Below are positions 53,109 through 62,942 of a DNA stretch of 64,000 nt, piece after piece. The notes below the pieces were generated by a model. It did no database searches and was not told the DNA's origin. It saw only the letters and a program-made list of their open reading frames with translations. Source of the stretch: Mesostigma viride (lineage: Eukaryota > Streptophyta > Mesostigmatophyceae > Mesostigmatales > Mesostigmataceae); NCBI GenBank assembly GCA_009746045.1, contig RPFO01000103.1, forward strand, positions 579,070 to 643,069. The letters are read 5' to 3'. Position 1 is the first letter of the stretch, and the number at the start of each line of letters is the position of its first letter. Both the position numbers and the translations under genes were made by a program.

Positions 53109-53872
53109 TGGCCCGCACAGATCAGGTAGATACATCAGATAGACTAGCTGGCACCAAGCCCGCCCAGCCTGGGCGATATGTCCTCACCTGGCGTGCCCCC
53201 GGCCGCGCGCGGCAGGGCCGCCACCCGTGGACTTTTCGTGATAGACTCGGCATGGACATGTGCTACACTAGACGTGACGGGCTCACCCCCGGGCAGCCTC
53301 CTGGTTTGTCTGTAATATGGAGGCAGATGGTGCGCAAGGATAGATGGCAAGTAGTGATGAAGGAGACCACCCCCAAGCCTGTGGGGGCTCCGCGTGTGAC
53401 CAAGTATGGCATTCATAGCGATTCGGGCCGCGGTGCCCACACCCCTGTAACTAGGACCTAGATAGCTTATACCATCCATTCCATCCCATGTTCCCCTCCC
53501 GCTGAGGACTTAATAATATTCTGATCAGACACTCCGCAAAGGTGAAAACCTTTGCGTTCAGTGCCAGGCCGCGGAAAACGCGGAAAACGCGATCTGCAAA
53601 TGAATCCGACCGGAATCGAACTGGGGACCTCTCGCACCAATTTTGCTGACTATAGGACGGACGTCTCCGGTTACCATGGCATCGCCAACTTACACCTACA
53701 GTCATCCGCAAAAGTTCTCCTGTCCGGGGAGTGATGCAAGCCTTTCGGATTTGGTACTAGATAAATCACTCGAGATCTGTGTGTAGGAGTACTACACACG
53801 TGTCTATATATACGTGTTAATAATATGTTCACGTGACGCAGTCACGTGTCTATTAATTAATTAATTAATTAG
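53109..53872 (+). mobile_element. 5'-truncated LINE in family 2 copy 2, itself hit by a SINE
   Basis: The 7-bp duplication TCATGCC (53102-53108, 53873-53879) flanks it. It begins LARTDQVDTSDRLAGTKPAQ (LINE C-terminus), runs through the 3' UTR, is split by the SINE and ends CACGTGAC-GCA-GTCACGTG plus (TTAA)n. Confidence 0.92.
53520..53816 (-). mobile_element. tRNA-derived SINE
   Basis: The insert is flanked by TTAATAATAT (53510-53519 and 53817-53826) and absent from the other LINE 3' UTR copies. On the minus strand TGGTAACCGG (53676-53667) fits a pol III A box. AGTTCGATTCC (53622-53612) fits a B box, with 44 nt between, as in tRNA-derived SINEs. The parent tRNA was not identified. Confidence 0.7.
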
Positions 53873-54476
53873 TCATGCCCGGAGCTACCCAATAAAAGTC
53901 TGCACAAATATCGGTTTAGCCGAGAGTCCGGGCGTTCGGAATGAATAAACATGTGTTAAGAAGTCAAAACACCATGGAAATACCAAGCATCGTGCCGCAG
54001 CAGACCCGAGTCTTGACGTAATAATATGTATGCCGGTTTCCAGGGTTTCCGCATGAAAGTTGGGTGAGAAACTGGAAAAAACTACGTTTCCTTTGCCCCA
54101 GTACCTCAACAAACTCGTAGAAACCTAATTATCAACCTTTGAACGCATCATCATGGTCGTGCTACCCAACAGCCACTGAAATTCGCGCGAAAACTGGCGA
54201 GATCTACCTGCCGCTGGCCATCGCCGTCGTCTTCACCTTCGTCCCGCGAAAATGCCTGATTTCAGTGGTACATATTTGTTTGCAGCTGTCACAAAAAAAA
54301 TACCAAAAATACCAGGATTTTTTCTTGAATTCTATGAGATGTTTCTGACCTATTTTGAAAGTTTCAGACCAAAAATCGCATGTTTAATAGGTTTGCCACG
54401 TGTCAGATTACAACGCGATACATCGCGTTCTAACCCTACAACGCGATGTATCGCGTTGTAAAAAAACACGGGTTAA

Positions 54477-54832
54477 GCCGTTAAGTTACCATAACTTGCG
54501 ACCCCCAGCCCTGCTGAAGGACTTCAGGGTGTCTTTTGATAGCTCTCGTCAAGGCCGATCGATCTGCACAAAAGAATTCACCATCAAGGTCGTATTTCGG
54601 GTCGTAACTTGGATGCAAGTCCTCAAACCGGCTGTGGGCAGTTGAAGCACCCCACCGTGCTAGCCAAAACTTCGTGTGCTGCATAGTTCATGCGCGGTAA
54701 TCGTGGCTATTTACCCTCTAGCCTCGTCTTCCCTAGCATCGACGCAAACAGTGATCCCGTCCATGGCCACTGTCACCAGGACTGGTCTAATAACCGTGAA
54801 CGGTCGGTTTGAGGGATTAAAAGCACTTCGGT
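54477..54832. other. Unassigned sequence
   Basis: Between family 2 copy 2 and the LINE tails. No element ends or coding were recognised. Confidence 0.4.
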
Positions 54833-54960
54833 GATCCGTGACTCCCCAACGGGAGCACGAGTTAAATTAATTAATCATCCATTCCATCCCATGTTCCCCT
54901 CCCACTGAGGACTGATGCTCACTGCGTCACGTGTACATTAATAAATAAACTAATCAATCT
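54833..54960 (+). mobile_element. Two fused non-LTR 3' ends
   Basis: gtgaCTCCCCAACGGGAGcacgagtt with a ttaattaa tail (type of the full-length LINE) is followed directly by the ccattccatcccatgttcccc...cacgtgtac end of the other LINE subfamily and its tail. The second part is shared with 30262-30320. Confidence 0.85.
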
Positions 54961-55236
54961 TTACAACAACGTAAACAGGGATAAGGGTTTGGGGTTACAC
55001 GTTAGCGGCAATCAGCCCACCAGGTCCAAGAAGAGGTAATATGCAGTAGCTCGTGGCAGAGTAGTGGGGATTTACTATTCGTGGGAAGTGTGAGATCATT
55101 ACTGATTATAAGGGGGCAAAATTAAAGGAAATTGTACATTATACACTATGCAGTCATGGCATAGTACTACAGAGATAACAGCTACTACTATAGATGCAGC
55201 TGTTCTATTATGTGTATATGGAGGAGACCTCGGAGG

Positions 55237-55890
55237 TCAATGTTCGGCAGCGCACTCCAACAACCACCGCTTGAGCGCCTTGATCTTCTCGTGCTGCCTA
55301 ATGGCCAGCTTGAGCAGCTCGTCATACGCCATGTCTTCGTCACTCATCTCGCCCTGGACTGGCCACGGGCTCATTACTTCTTCCGCCGTGGTCCGCCGGC
55401 TCGTGCTCATTACTTCTTCCGCCGTGGTCCGCCGGCTCGTGCTCATTACTTCTTCCACCGTGGTCCGCCGGCTGCGAGACCGACGGTACGGATCACTCGG
55501 CCTCCCCAAGGGGCTGGGCCACCGTGGACTCCCCCCGAGGCTCATCAGCATGCGGCCGATGCGGTGCGGATCCCAACTAGGGCCGACAGCACTCGCTCCC
55601 TGCCCCAGGCCTCCACCCGGTTTTTGCGATGCCAGGCCCTCGGTTCCCCTCTCTGAATTCTCTACGTCCGTGGCTGCAGGCGTACTAGCTGGTGTAGACG
55701 GCAGCGGTCGCCCGTCGGCCTCCGCGTCATCGCCGCTCCTCGCATCATCATTTTCGAGCTCGCCAAGGGCAGGCGCGTCCAAGTCAACAATGGGCCCCGC
55801 GACCTTCGCCAGCTTGAGCGTGCGGGGGAAGAGCCGCATGCTGAGGGCTGGGCTGGACACCTGGTAGAGGCGCATCGGCTCCTTGACACC
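55237..55890 (-). CDS. Gene B exon 12: end of C2 and tail
   Basis: Same length (654 bp), acceptor and stop as in gene A. It starts GVKEPMRLYQVSSPALSMRL and keeps three SRRTTxEEVMS repeats (55368-55475). Differences from A are scattered substitutions with no indel over the exon. This suggests selection on the protein, or a recent duplication. Confidence 0.83.
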   Translation of the reverse strand, partial: GVKEPMRLYQVSSPALSMRLFPRTLKLAKVAGPIVDLDAPALGELENDDARSGDDAEADGRPLPSTPASTPAATDVENSERGTEGLASQKPGGGLGQGASAVGPSWDPHRIGRMLMSLGGSPRWPSPLGRPSDPYRRSRSRRTTVEEVMSTSRRTTAEEVMSTSRRTTAEEVMSPWPVQGEMSDEDMAYDELLKLAIRQHEKIKALKRWLLECAAEH

Positions 55891-56814
55891 CTGCGCACGT
55901 TGGGGCAGGCAAGCAAGCAAACACGTGCATACAGCATTAGTACAAGCGCCTTTATAATTAATCAATTGATTAATGAATGAATTTATGAATTAATGAAACA
56001 CGTGCTCCCGCTAGGGAGTCACGGAGCACCGGAGTGCTCTTAATCCCTGTATGTGCATAGCGGGTAGGGGGGCAGAGACCCCACCCTTCCCTCATGCCGC
56101 AGGCATGCCACCACAATCGGACCCGTCGAGACGATCCGGCATCCCTGTGGTGCAATAAGACCCTTGTGGGCATTAAATTACTACGGGGACGTGAACAGAC
56201 AGGAAGTGCTGGGCGGCACACATAGCAGGTCTGGCTGGTATCTGTAACTTGGGCTACGGGCTAGGCTATACTGGCTCCTGGCTAAATTGGCTAGGCCATA
56301 CCGGCATGGCTATTCCTTCCACCATGCATTACCATTGCACATGGCATGTCAAGGAGTGTCCAGGTATGCATCACCCAAACATGGGTGTGTTTACAGAGGC
56401 TATGGCTAATCTAGACCGTAGGGGGCTTCCACATCTGGTTGTTGACCACCAAGCCCCCCCCCCCCGCCAGAACACCTTACTACTAGTGAGCGCCTTAGTA
56501 CTAGTGCACATTATATTACTAGTGCATTATTACTTCGGGTATAGGGATGCAAGAGGTCACTAGCGAGTTTCTGTGCATTACAATGCGCTTTGGATATACA
56601 AGCCTGCGTGCGACAAATTTCAATGGCATCACCACTCAGAGATCGAGAAAGGACTGTCACCAGTGCAAAGACTGAAAGAGTGACCCACTAACGGTTGATG
56701 GAACTGAAGGACTTATCAACGAAGGCGCTCTTCCCAGTCATGAAGCTAACCATGATAAATTCATTCACAAAATACTTCAACGTATAGTATATCTGTCCTA
56801 TACAATATCTATCC

Positions 56815-57030
56815 TATGAAGGATAGTAGTACAGGTTCCGGCGTGGTGATAGTAAAATGTATAGTAGGACTATACTATGAAGGATAGTAGTACAGGTTCT
56901 GGCGTGGTGATAACAAAATGTATAGTAGGACTATACTATGAAAGATAGTAGTACAGGTTCTGGCGTGGTGATAACAAAATGTATAGTAGGACTATACTAT
57001 GAAAGATAGTAACACAGGTTCCGGCGTGGT
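56815..57030. repeat. ~61-bp minisatellite in intron 11 (B: about four copies)
   Basis: The same unit as at 32190-32345, with one to two more copies. Confidence 0.85.
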
Positions 57031-57053
57031 GATAATGTCACGAAGTGTTGAAA

Positions 57054-57358
57054 GGAGGTACATACTGTTAGGACTAGGGATTCGAATACCGGATGACCCT
57101 GGGATATTGATAGCGGAGGTACATACTGTTAGGACTAGGGATTCGAATACCGGATGACCCTGGGATATTGATAGCGGAGGTACATACTGTTAGGACTAGG
57201 GATTCGAATACCGGATGACCCTGGGATATTGATAGCGGAGGTACATACTGTTAGGACTAGGGATTCGAATACCGGATGACCCTGGGATATCGATAGCGGA
57301 GGTACATACTGTTAGGACTAGGGATTCGAATACCGGATGACCCTGGGATATTGATAGC
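57054..57358. repeat. 61-bp minisatellite, five copies (one in A)
   Basis: Five near-identical units, ggaggtacatactgttaggac...ccctgggatattgatagc. Gene A has one at about 32371-32430, with two changes. Confidence 0.95.
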
Positions 57359-57360
57359 AC

Positions 57361-57753
57361 GAAGCCTGGGACGGTTCCCTGTACACCAAAATGTTGAATA
57401 AGGTACGACTAGGATTTGGAAATGCAGGTCCCCTGATTATAGATCCGTGGCCGTCCCCAAAGAGGAAGCCACACATGCGACCCAGCCTGCATGCGCTCCT
57501 GCTGGCGGTGTGACCTGGGATGAAATACGGCAGACACTAAATGGTAGCAACGGGTGCACCCCAGGGGCCTGTGGTGGGGCGATCGTTAGGGCTACGATGT
57601 CACCCTTGGGACAAAAGAGCATGCTGTAGCTGGAAAAAGTGCATAGGCTCTTGCATCGACCCCTACGCGATCGAATAGGTGCCTGAGCCACTTCACAGGA
57701 GTTTCAATCAGCTCGACTTGAGCCGATCATGCAGGAGCAGTCCGAGCAGCCCA
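57361..57753. repeat. 393-bp intron block identical to 32431-32823
   Basis: Zero differences by line-by-line comparison. It starts directly after the five-unit minisatellite and ends in intron 11 about 170 bp before exon 11. Confidence 0.9.
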
Positions 57754-57925
57754 GGGGAACCAGAGCAAGGACAAGGGCAGGGTGCCCTGCAATGCTAACT
57801 GCTAGCTTGTTAACGCCCCCTCTATCCTATTTTCTTGAGCTCGTATTTTCTAAACTCCCTGAACAGGGAGGGCCCGCGCGTTGTCCCTAGTACACGCAGG
57901 ACCCATTGCTTGTTAATGGCCCTAC

Positions 57926-58151
57926 CTTGAGCTCCGATATGCCCAATGCCCTGAACAGGGATGGGCCGCAGACATCCTTGGCGGCCAGAAAGCACTCCTT
58001 GTTGACCAGCGTCTGGCCGGGGGCGGCCGTGGCGGCGATGCGGGACGCCCGGTTGATGACCGGCCCAAAGTAGGCAGCGCGCCCGGTGGTCATGTGTGGC
58101 TGGCAGTCGCTGGGCACGCCCATGCACATGCCGATCTGCAGCCGCAAGCCC
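57926..58151 (-). CDS. Gene B exon 11: C2 second half
   Basis: 226 bp, donor GTAGGG. It encodes GLRLQIGMCMGVP, AAYFGPVINRASRIAA and GQTLVNKE, and ends LGISELK where A has LGKYKLK. The catalytic Asn/Arg block is unchanged. Confidence 0.87.
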
Positions 58152-58929
58152 CTGCACGGTGCGGGGCGAACCATCGCAACAGGATTTATACATGTATTTA
58201 TTTAGGCGTGGTTCAGGATGAGATAGTCGTTGGTCACGAGAGCATACATCAGCGTGCTTCAGGGCAAGTTGCGGTAGACGAGTCTTGAAGGCGAGGTACT
58301 ATAGGCGCGGTCTACAACACTGACTGATTTTTCAGCATCTGGCAATGGGTTCCTGTTGTTCACTGAAGGAGCTGCAACGTGCAAGCAACCTTACTAGGAC
58401 CTTGATAGTAAACTTGAGAGCAAACCAAGGAGGACGTTCGAGGTTGTCAAAAGCAACCTCCCTCAAAGCAACCCTTATAAGATAGGATGGATTAGGTTAG
58501 TGAGAGCAACCTAATCCATTCCATCCGTGCTACCTATTGGACAGGATACCGGGCCCCTGGACATAGGAACCCCTCAAACGAGGGAAGAAGAGCCCTAGCT
58601 AACTAAAGTTGGCTTCGAATGCAAGTGCGTACCATACTTTGTTATTCACTGTTCAGCCATCGATGGGCATCCCTCCCCCCCTGAAGCACTAGTCCAAAGC
58701 TTAACCTAAAAAGCTCCGCGTCTCCCTCTCGCAGATCGGCCTTTGCCTCGGTACCTAAACACATGTGGCTCGCCCCTCTTCACCCGAACACATGCCCCTT
58801 GCCCTCTTTATCGGAAAAACAGGCCCCCTGCCCCTCTTTAACCCGAACACAAGGCTTTTGCCCCTCTTCACCCAAACACATGCCCCTTGCCCCTCTTCAC
58901 CCGAATACATACGCCTCGCCTCTCCTTAC

Positions 58930-59426
58930 CTGAACACCACCTGATCCTTCGTGAGGCCACCACCTTCTGCGTTCGGCAGCACCGGCTTGATAATAATCTC
59001 CGCCGCTTGCTCCTCTTCCAGCAGCTTGGGACTCCAGGGCAGAAGCATGGCCTCACGCTGCACCATCTCAACAAACTGAACGGCCTTTGCAGCCGACCGG
59101 AACGCCAGCAGGAAACTGCCGTTCTTCTCCTCCACCTCGTACCCGTCAAACTCGGCCAACCGGCCCTGCACAAACGCCACCAGCAGGGCCACGCCCGCCT
59201 GGTACCCTGGCGTCTTGCGCAGGACCCTGGCGTACGCCACGCGCATGAAGCACATGACCACGGGCTCTGTGGGCGCCTGGTCTGCCACGTAGCAGTCGGC
59301 CGCGGGCGCGTCGAAAAAGGACGGCCCCAGCTGCTTCACCGACTTGAGGGGGGGGAACGGGGCGCGAAGGTCCAGGTCGATGGGGAGCACCTGCATCAGG
59401 TGGACGGGGGGCAGGCCCTCCTTCAC
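58930..59426 (-). CDS. Gene B exon 10: C2 first half
   Basis: 497 bp with the same acceptor and donor as A. It encodes EGLPPVHLMQVLPIDLDLRA, VVMCFMRVAYARVLRKT and YEVEEKNGSFLLAFRSAAK. Substitutions are mostly conservative, with no frame damage. Confidence 0.87.
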
Positions 59427-59825
59427 CTGCCAGGGGAAGGGGCCAGGGGGACCGTGGGGCAAGAAACGCGATGAACGTTGGTTTGAGGCATAAGAGTGGA
59501 GAATCCCTACAGCAATGATTGTTGGTTTGAGGTGGAGGATATGGCCGTGCTCCGAAGAATCCCCATCGACCCACGTGTTCACTTCGTACATTTCTTTCTG
59601 TAGTACCAGGTGAATGCAGGGCACTGAACAAGGGCAAATGCAGGGCACCGAATAAGGGACACGCAAGTATTGCTCTGATAGCTCACAGTAGTAGAATACA
59701 CCCACCCTGTGGATGCCCATATGGCGGCAGGCAAAGGATATTTGAAATGGGCACTAATAAGATTCCAACACAGGGCCTCTGACAAAACCTCCACGGCGGC
59801 TCCTCCCGGGCATACTTGCGTGGCT

Positions 59826-60037
59826 ACTACAAATCTGATCATGATGTCCATCTTATCATAACGTCCATCTAATCATGATGTCCATCTAATCATGATGTCC
59901 GTCTAATCATGATGCCCATCTAGTCATGATGTCCATCTACTCATGATGTCCATCTAATCATGATGTCCATCATATCATGATGCCCATCTAGTCATGATGT
60001 CCATCTACTCATGATGTCCATCTACTCATGATGTCCA
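59826..60037. repeat. ~18-bp minisatellite in intron 9 (B expanded)
   Basis: About twelve units of tcatgatgtccatcta(a/c). Gene A has about five at 35226-35310. It is the opposite trend to the two neighbouring minisatellites, which are larger in A. Confidence 0.9.
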
Positions 60038-60306
60038 TGGAACAAACGTACTGGTTCGTACTAGTTCAGTATGCAGCCTATCCACCCGCCTGCCCTGTGG
60101 AAGCCCATGTGGCGGGTAGAGGGAGGATTGTGATGCCAACTATACCCGCAACCCTCCGCCCTTCACCTATACATAACAGACTATACATAGACTGTCCTCG
60201 TAAACACCCGCCTGCCCTGTGTCAGCCCGTGTGGCGGCGCGCAAAGGAGTGCGGCCACACTCACACGGAATTCATTCGTTAAGGTGCACAGCCCACATAT
60301 GCTCAC

Positions 60307-60945
60307 CGTGTGGATGCCCATGTGGTGGCAGACGGTAGAAGCCATGTGCCGCGCCAGCATGTGCCACGCCTGCATCGACACGAGCACCTGGCCGCCATGC
60401 GCAATGTCGCGTAGCGCAGTAGCCACGTCCACGTACTCCCCCCTGTACATCTGCCTGCCATCTGGCAACTCCTGGGGTGCGTCAGGCACACCCACGTGGA
60501 TCCCCATGCGCACGCGGAGGCCCCGGTACAATATGCACGGACTATGAGTGTGCTCTTTGCTGTGCGAAGGCATGGCCTCGTCCTGGACAGCTTGGTCTTT
60601 GTTGTGCGACGCCGTGCCCCCGGTAGGAACGTGGTTTCCACTGTGAGAGTGGTCGAGCGTAGACTTCGTGATCCCGGGGCTGCGTATCTCTGCGGCATAC
60701 TCGTGCGTCAGCAGTGCCGGCGGCCAGTCGATGAGACCCTCCTGCCGCGAGGGCATCCGGCCAACCTTGAGCAGCTCTGATAGCCGCATGCGGGGCTTCA
60801 ACAGGTGGCGTGGGTGGAGCAGGTTGGTTTGGACCGCCATCGCGAAAGCAACGGCATGGACCGGGTCGTGGAAGACGAGGGTGAAGGCGCCTTCGGTGGC
60901 GGTGGTCTGCTGGCCATGATATTGGGGAAGCAGGCGGGAGACGAC
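60307..60945 (-). CDS. Gene B exon 9: C1 main part
   Basis: 639 bp, one codon shorter than in A. It starts VVSRLLPQYHGQQ, with TTATEGAFTLVFHDPVHAVA, so the second metal site is Ala where A has Asn. The His/Ser-rich insert and RGLRVRMGIHVGV are kept. The frame is intact. Confidence 0.87.
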
Positions 60946-61569
60946 CTGTCGTCGTTGGGGTTGTGTGGGCGAGGGACGTGGGGAGAGCAACAACTAGGAA
61001 AGCATTTCTTTAGAATAGTGAGCAAGCATGATGCAACAAAGAGCCACAAATAGAGAATAGAAAAAATTATCTAACAACAAAAATGAAAAATATATACAGT
61101 AGTAGTAGTCAAGCAAGGAGCCCTGGAATAGCCACAGCCATGGAGTTGGAATTACCACAAGGAGTATCTCGAATCTGATTACATCCAGAGAAGGCAGATC
61201 AGATAGCTAGTACTCCGAGGCATCCAGGTATATATATATAGTGTCCGAGTATATGTATAGTATCCGAGTATATAGGCATCCAGGTAAATATATGGTGTCC
61301 GAGTATATAGGCATCCGGGTATAGAGTCCGAGAATATAGTAGGCATCCGGGTATAGAGCTGTGGTAGGAAGGAGACCTAGCCATGCTGCTCCATGACGCA
61401 TCCAAAAAAAGCTGTTGGCCTTTTCTGACTTAGGCATGAAGACAAAAGGCCAGCTGAGGTGACTACCATCGCTACGTAGCGCCAAGCTAAGCTCAATGAT
61501 TTATCAATACGTTGGTGATTATCAATTAATTGGGATCGCTGTTCTATCTACCACCTGTACCACCCGTAC

Positions 61570-61643
61570 CGCCTGAAAAACTTCCAGCGCCTTCTTGGTA
61601 GTTCCACTGTCCCACGCAAGCAGGTCGGCCAAACCGTCGACAT
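61570..61643 (-). CDS. Gene B exon 8: C1 metal-binding strand
   Basis: 74-bp mini-exon, acceptor CTGCGCAG, donor GTACGG. It encodes [20 protein letters not shown] then EVFQA, keeping the first metal-binding Asp. Confidence 0.86.
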
Positions 61644-61734
61644 CTGCGCAGGGGTCAGATAGACAGGAAGCCGGCAGAGCCCAGCAACAGGAATTAGCGA
61701 CATCCTAAGCATGCAAGCGACATATGATTAAGGT

Positions 61735-61957
61735 TCCATTGCACCCACAGCGGATGCCAGGCTCTCCTTGTGAGTAGTCTATGATTGCATTTGTGGCCTG
61801 CCTTCAAGGCAGTGAGAGATGGATGGGTGTCTCTGCCCTCCTTGCTGTGTAGCAACCAGGGATAAGGACTATAATTATGAAATAGTATTGTTGCGCCCCG
61901 TGAATCCCCACCGGGAGCGCGTGTTTAATTAATAAAAAAATTAATTAATGTATTAAT
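61735..61957 (+). mobile_element. TTAA-tailed insertion in intron 7 (copy B only)
   Basis: It ends TCCC-CACC-GGGA (about 61905-61916), then gtgtttaattaataaaaaaattaattaatg. It starts near ttccattgcacccacag, resembling the body of the insertion at 36385-36590. Confidence 0.65.
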
Positions 61958-62163
61958 AGGATCAAGCACATCTGCAAAAGGTCAGATATAGGAGGCTGAC
62001 ATACCTGGGCAACAAATGAGGAACTGAATGAATGAGTAGGTGCGCGGGTGGGCGGGCGGGTGGGCAGGTAAGCAGGTAAGCCGGTATGCCGGCAGGCAGG
62101 TGGGCCAGTTGGTGGGTGGGTGGCTGTAGCTTCTTGAAGACCCTGTGAATACCCCCCACTCAC

Positions 62164-62767
62164 CCATCACCAACACGGCGACGGTCGCCTCTGCTGCAGC
62201 CAGAGACATGTTCCGAAGCAATTCCGCGACAAGCCGGTCGCCCTCTGGACTCGAGGGCACCCTCCCCCGACGCAACATGTACGCCAGAAATACCAGCACC
62301 ATCAGTGCTGGGAAGAGCACACAGGTCAGCAGGACGACCAATAGGATGTGCCGAAGCCTGTCCCCACTCGTGAGCCATGACGCAGGCCTCTCCGAGCAAA
62401 ACGGGCCCGTCCAGCCCCTTTGGCACAGGCAAGTTCCCTGGGAAGCACCGCCGGCCCCTGCCGCGGATGCCAGTTTGGGGAACTGACAGGCGCCGTTGCC
62501 CGAACAGGGGGTGGCATTTGAAGGGGCGGACATGCCTGCTTCCACGCAGCCCTGTCGGACGTCACACAAGGGGTTGAACGCCCCCAGCTGGCCCTTTGAA
62601 TAGCCCTTCTCGTAGTTGTATATCTCGCAGGCGGCACGGCGGGGGTAATTGAGCGGAAGCTGGTCGTAGCGGAGCAGCCGCTCGGTGCGCACCTCCCCCA
62701 CCAGCCGCTCGCCGGTTTGTTGCTCCAGCGCGGCGGCCATGGCCGACAGGTAGGTCGACAGGTACAA
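62164..62767 (-). CDS. Gene B exon 7: EGF-like module and membrane segment
   Basis: 604 bp, acceptor CATGTGCAG, donor GTGAGT. It opens LYLSTYLSAMAAALEQQTGE and has the EGF-like CSGNGACQF ... GTCLCQRGWTGPFC and the membrane span ILLVVLLTCVLFPALMVLVF. It ends ATVAVLVM plus one base of the Asp codon. It is the first gene B exon in the window; exons 1-6 would lie beyond 62,943 or are lost. Confidence 0.88.
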
Positions 62768-62942
62768 CTGCACATGATTCATACGTTTAAGAAACCAAAT
62801 TGAAAGATATTTAACAAGATTGATGGTTAAAGGTGGACAGGTACATCTGCACATGATACCTAAAAAAAAATAAAATTAAGAGATATTGAACAAGATTGAT
62901 GGTTCAAGTCATGATTAAATGTGGGGTGGGCAGCTACTTAAA

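Larger units (their letters stand above)
51961..54472 (-). mobile_element. TTAA-flanked piggyBac-like element, family 2, copy 2
   Basis: TTAA at 51957-51960 and 54473-54476; ends CCCGTGTTTTTTTAATTAGA and ...TAAAAAAACACGGG. Subterminal palindromes (AACGCGATATATCGCGT, AACGCGATGTATCGCGTT) match copy 1. A LINE piece is inserted at 53109-53872; without it and its duplication the length is about 1.74 kb, against 1.73 kb in copy 1. Non-coding apart from chance frames. Confidence 0.85.
54877..62942. repeat. Segmental duplication, copy B
   Basis: 8.1 kb corresponding to 30255-41897 in the same orientation. It contains exons 7-12. Similarity ends at cagctacttaaagg (62935-62943), at a TTAA. Confidence 0.9.

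Noticed and set aside
57054..57358. CRISPR-like array of regular repeats
   Set aside because: Units are contiguous 61-bp copies without unique spacers, located in an intron of a eukaryotic gene. This is a minisatellite.
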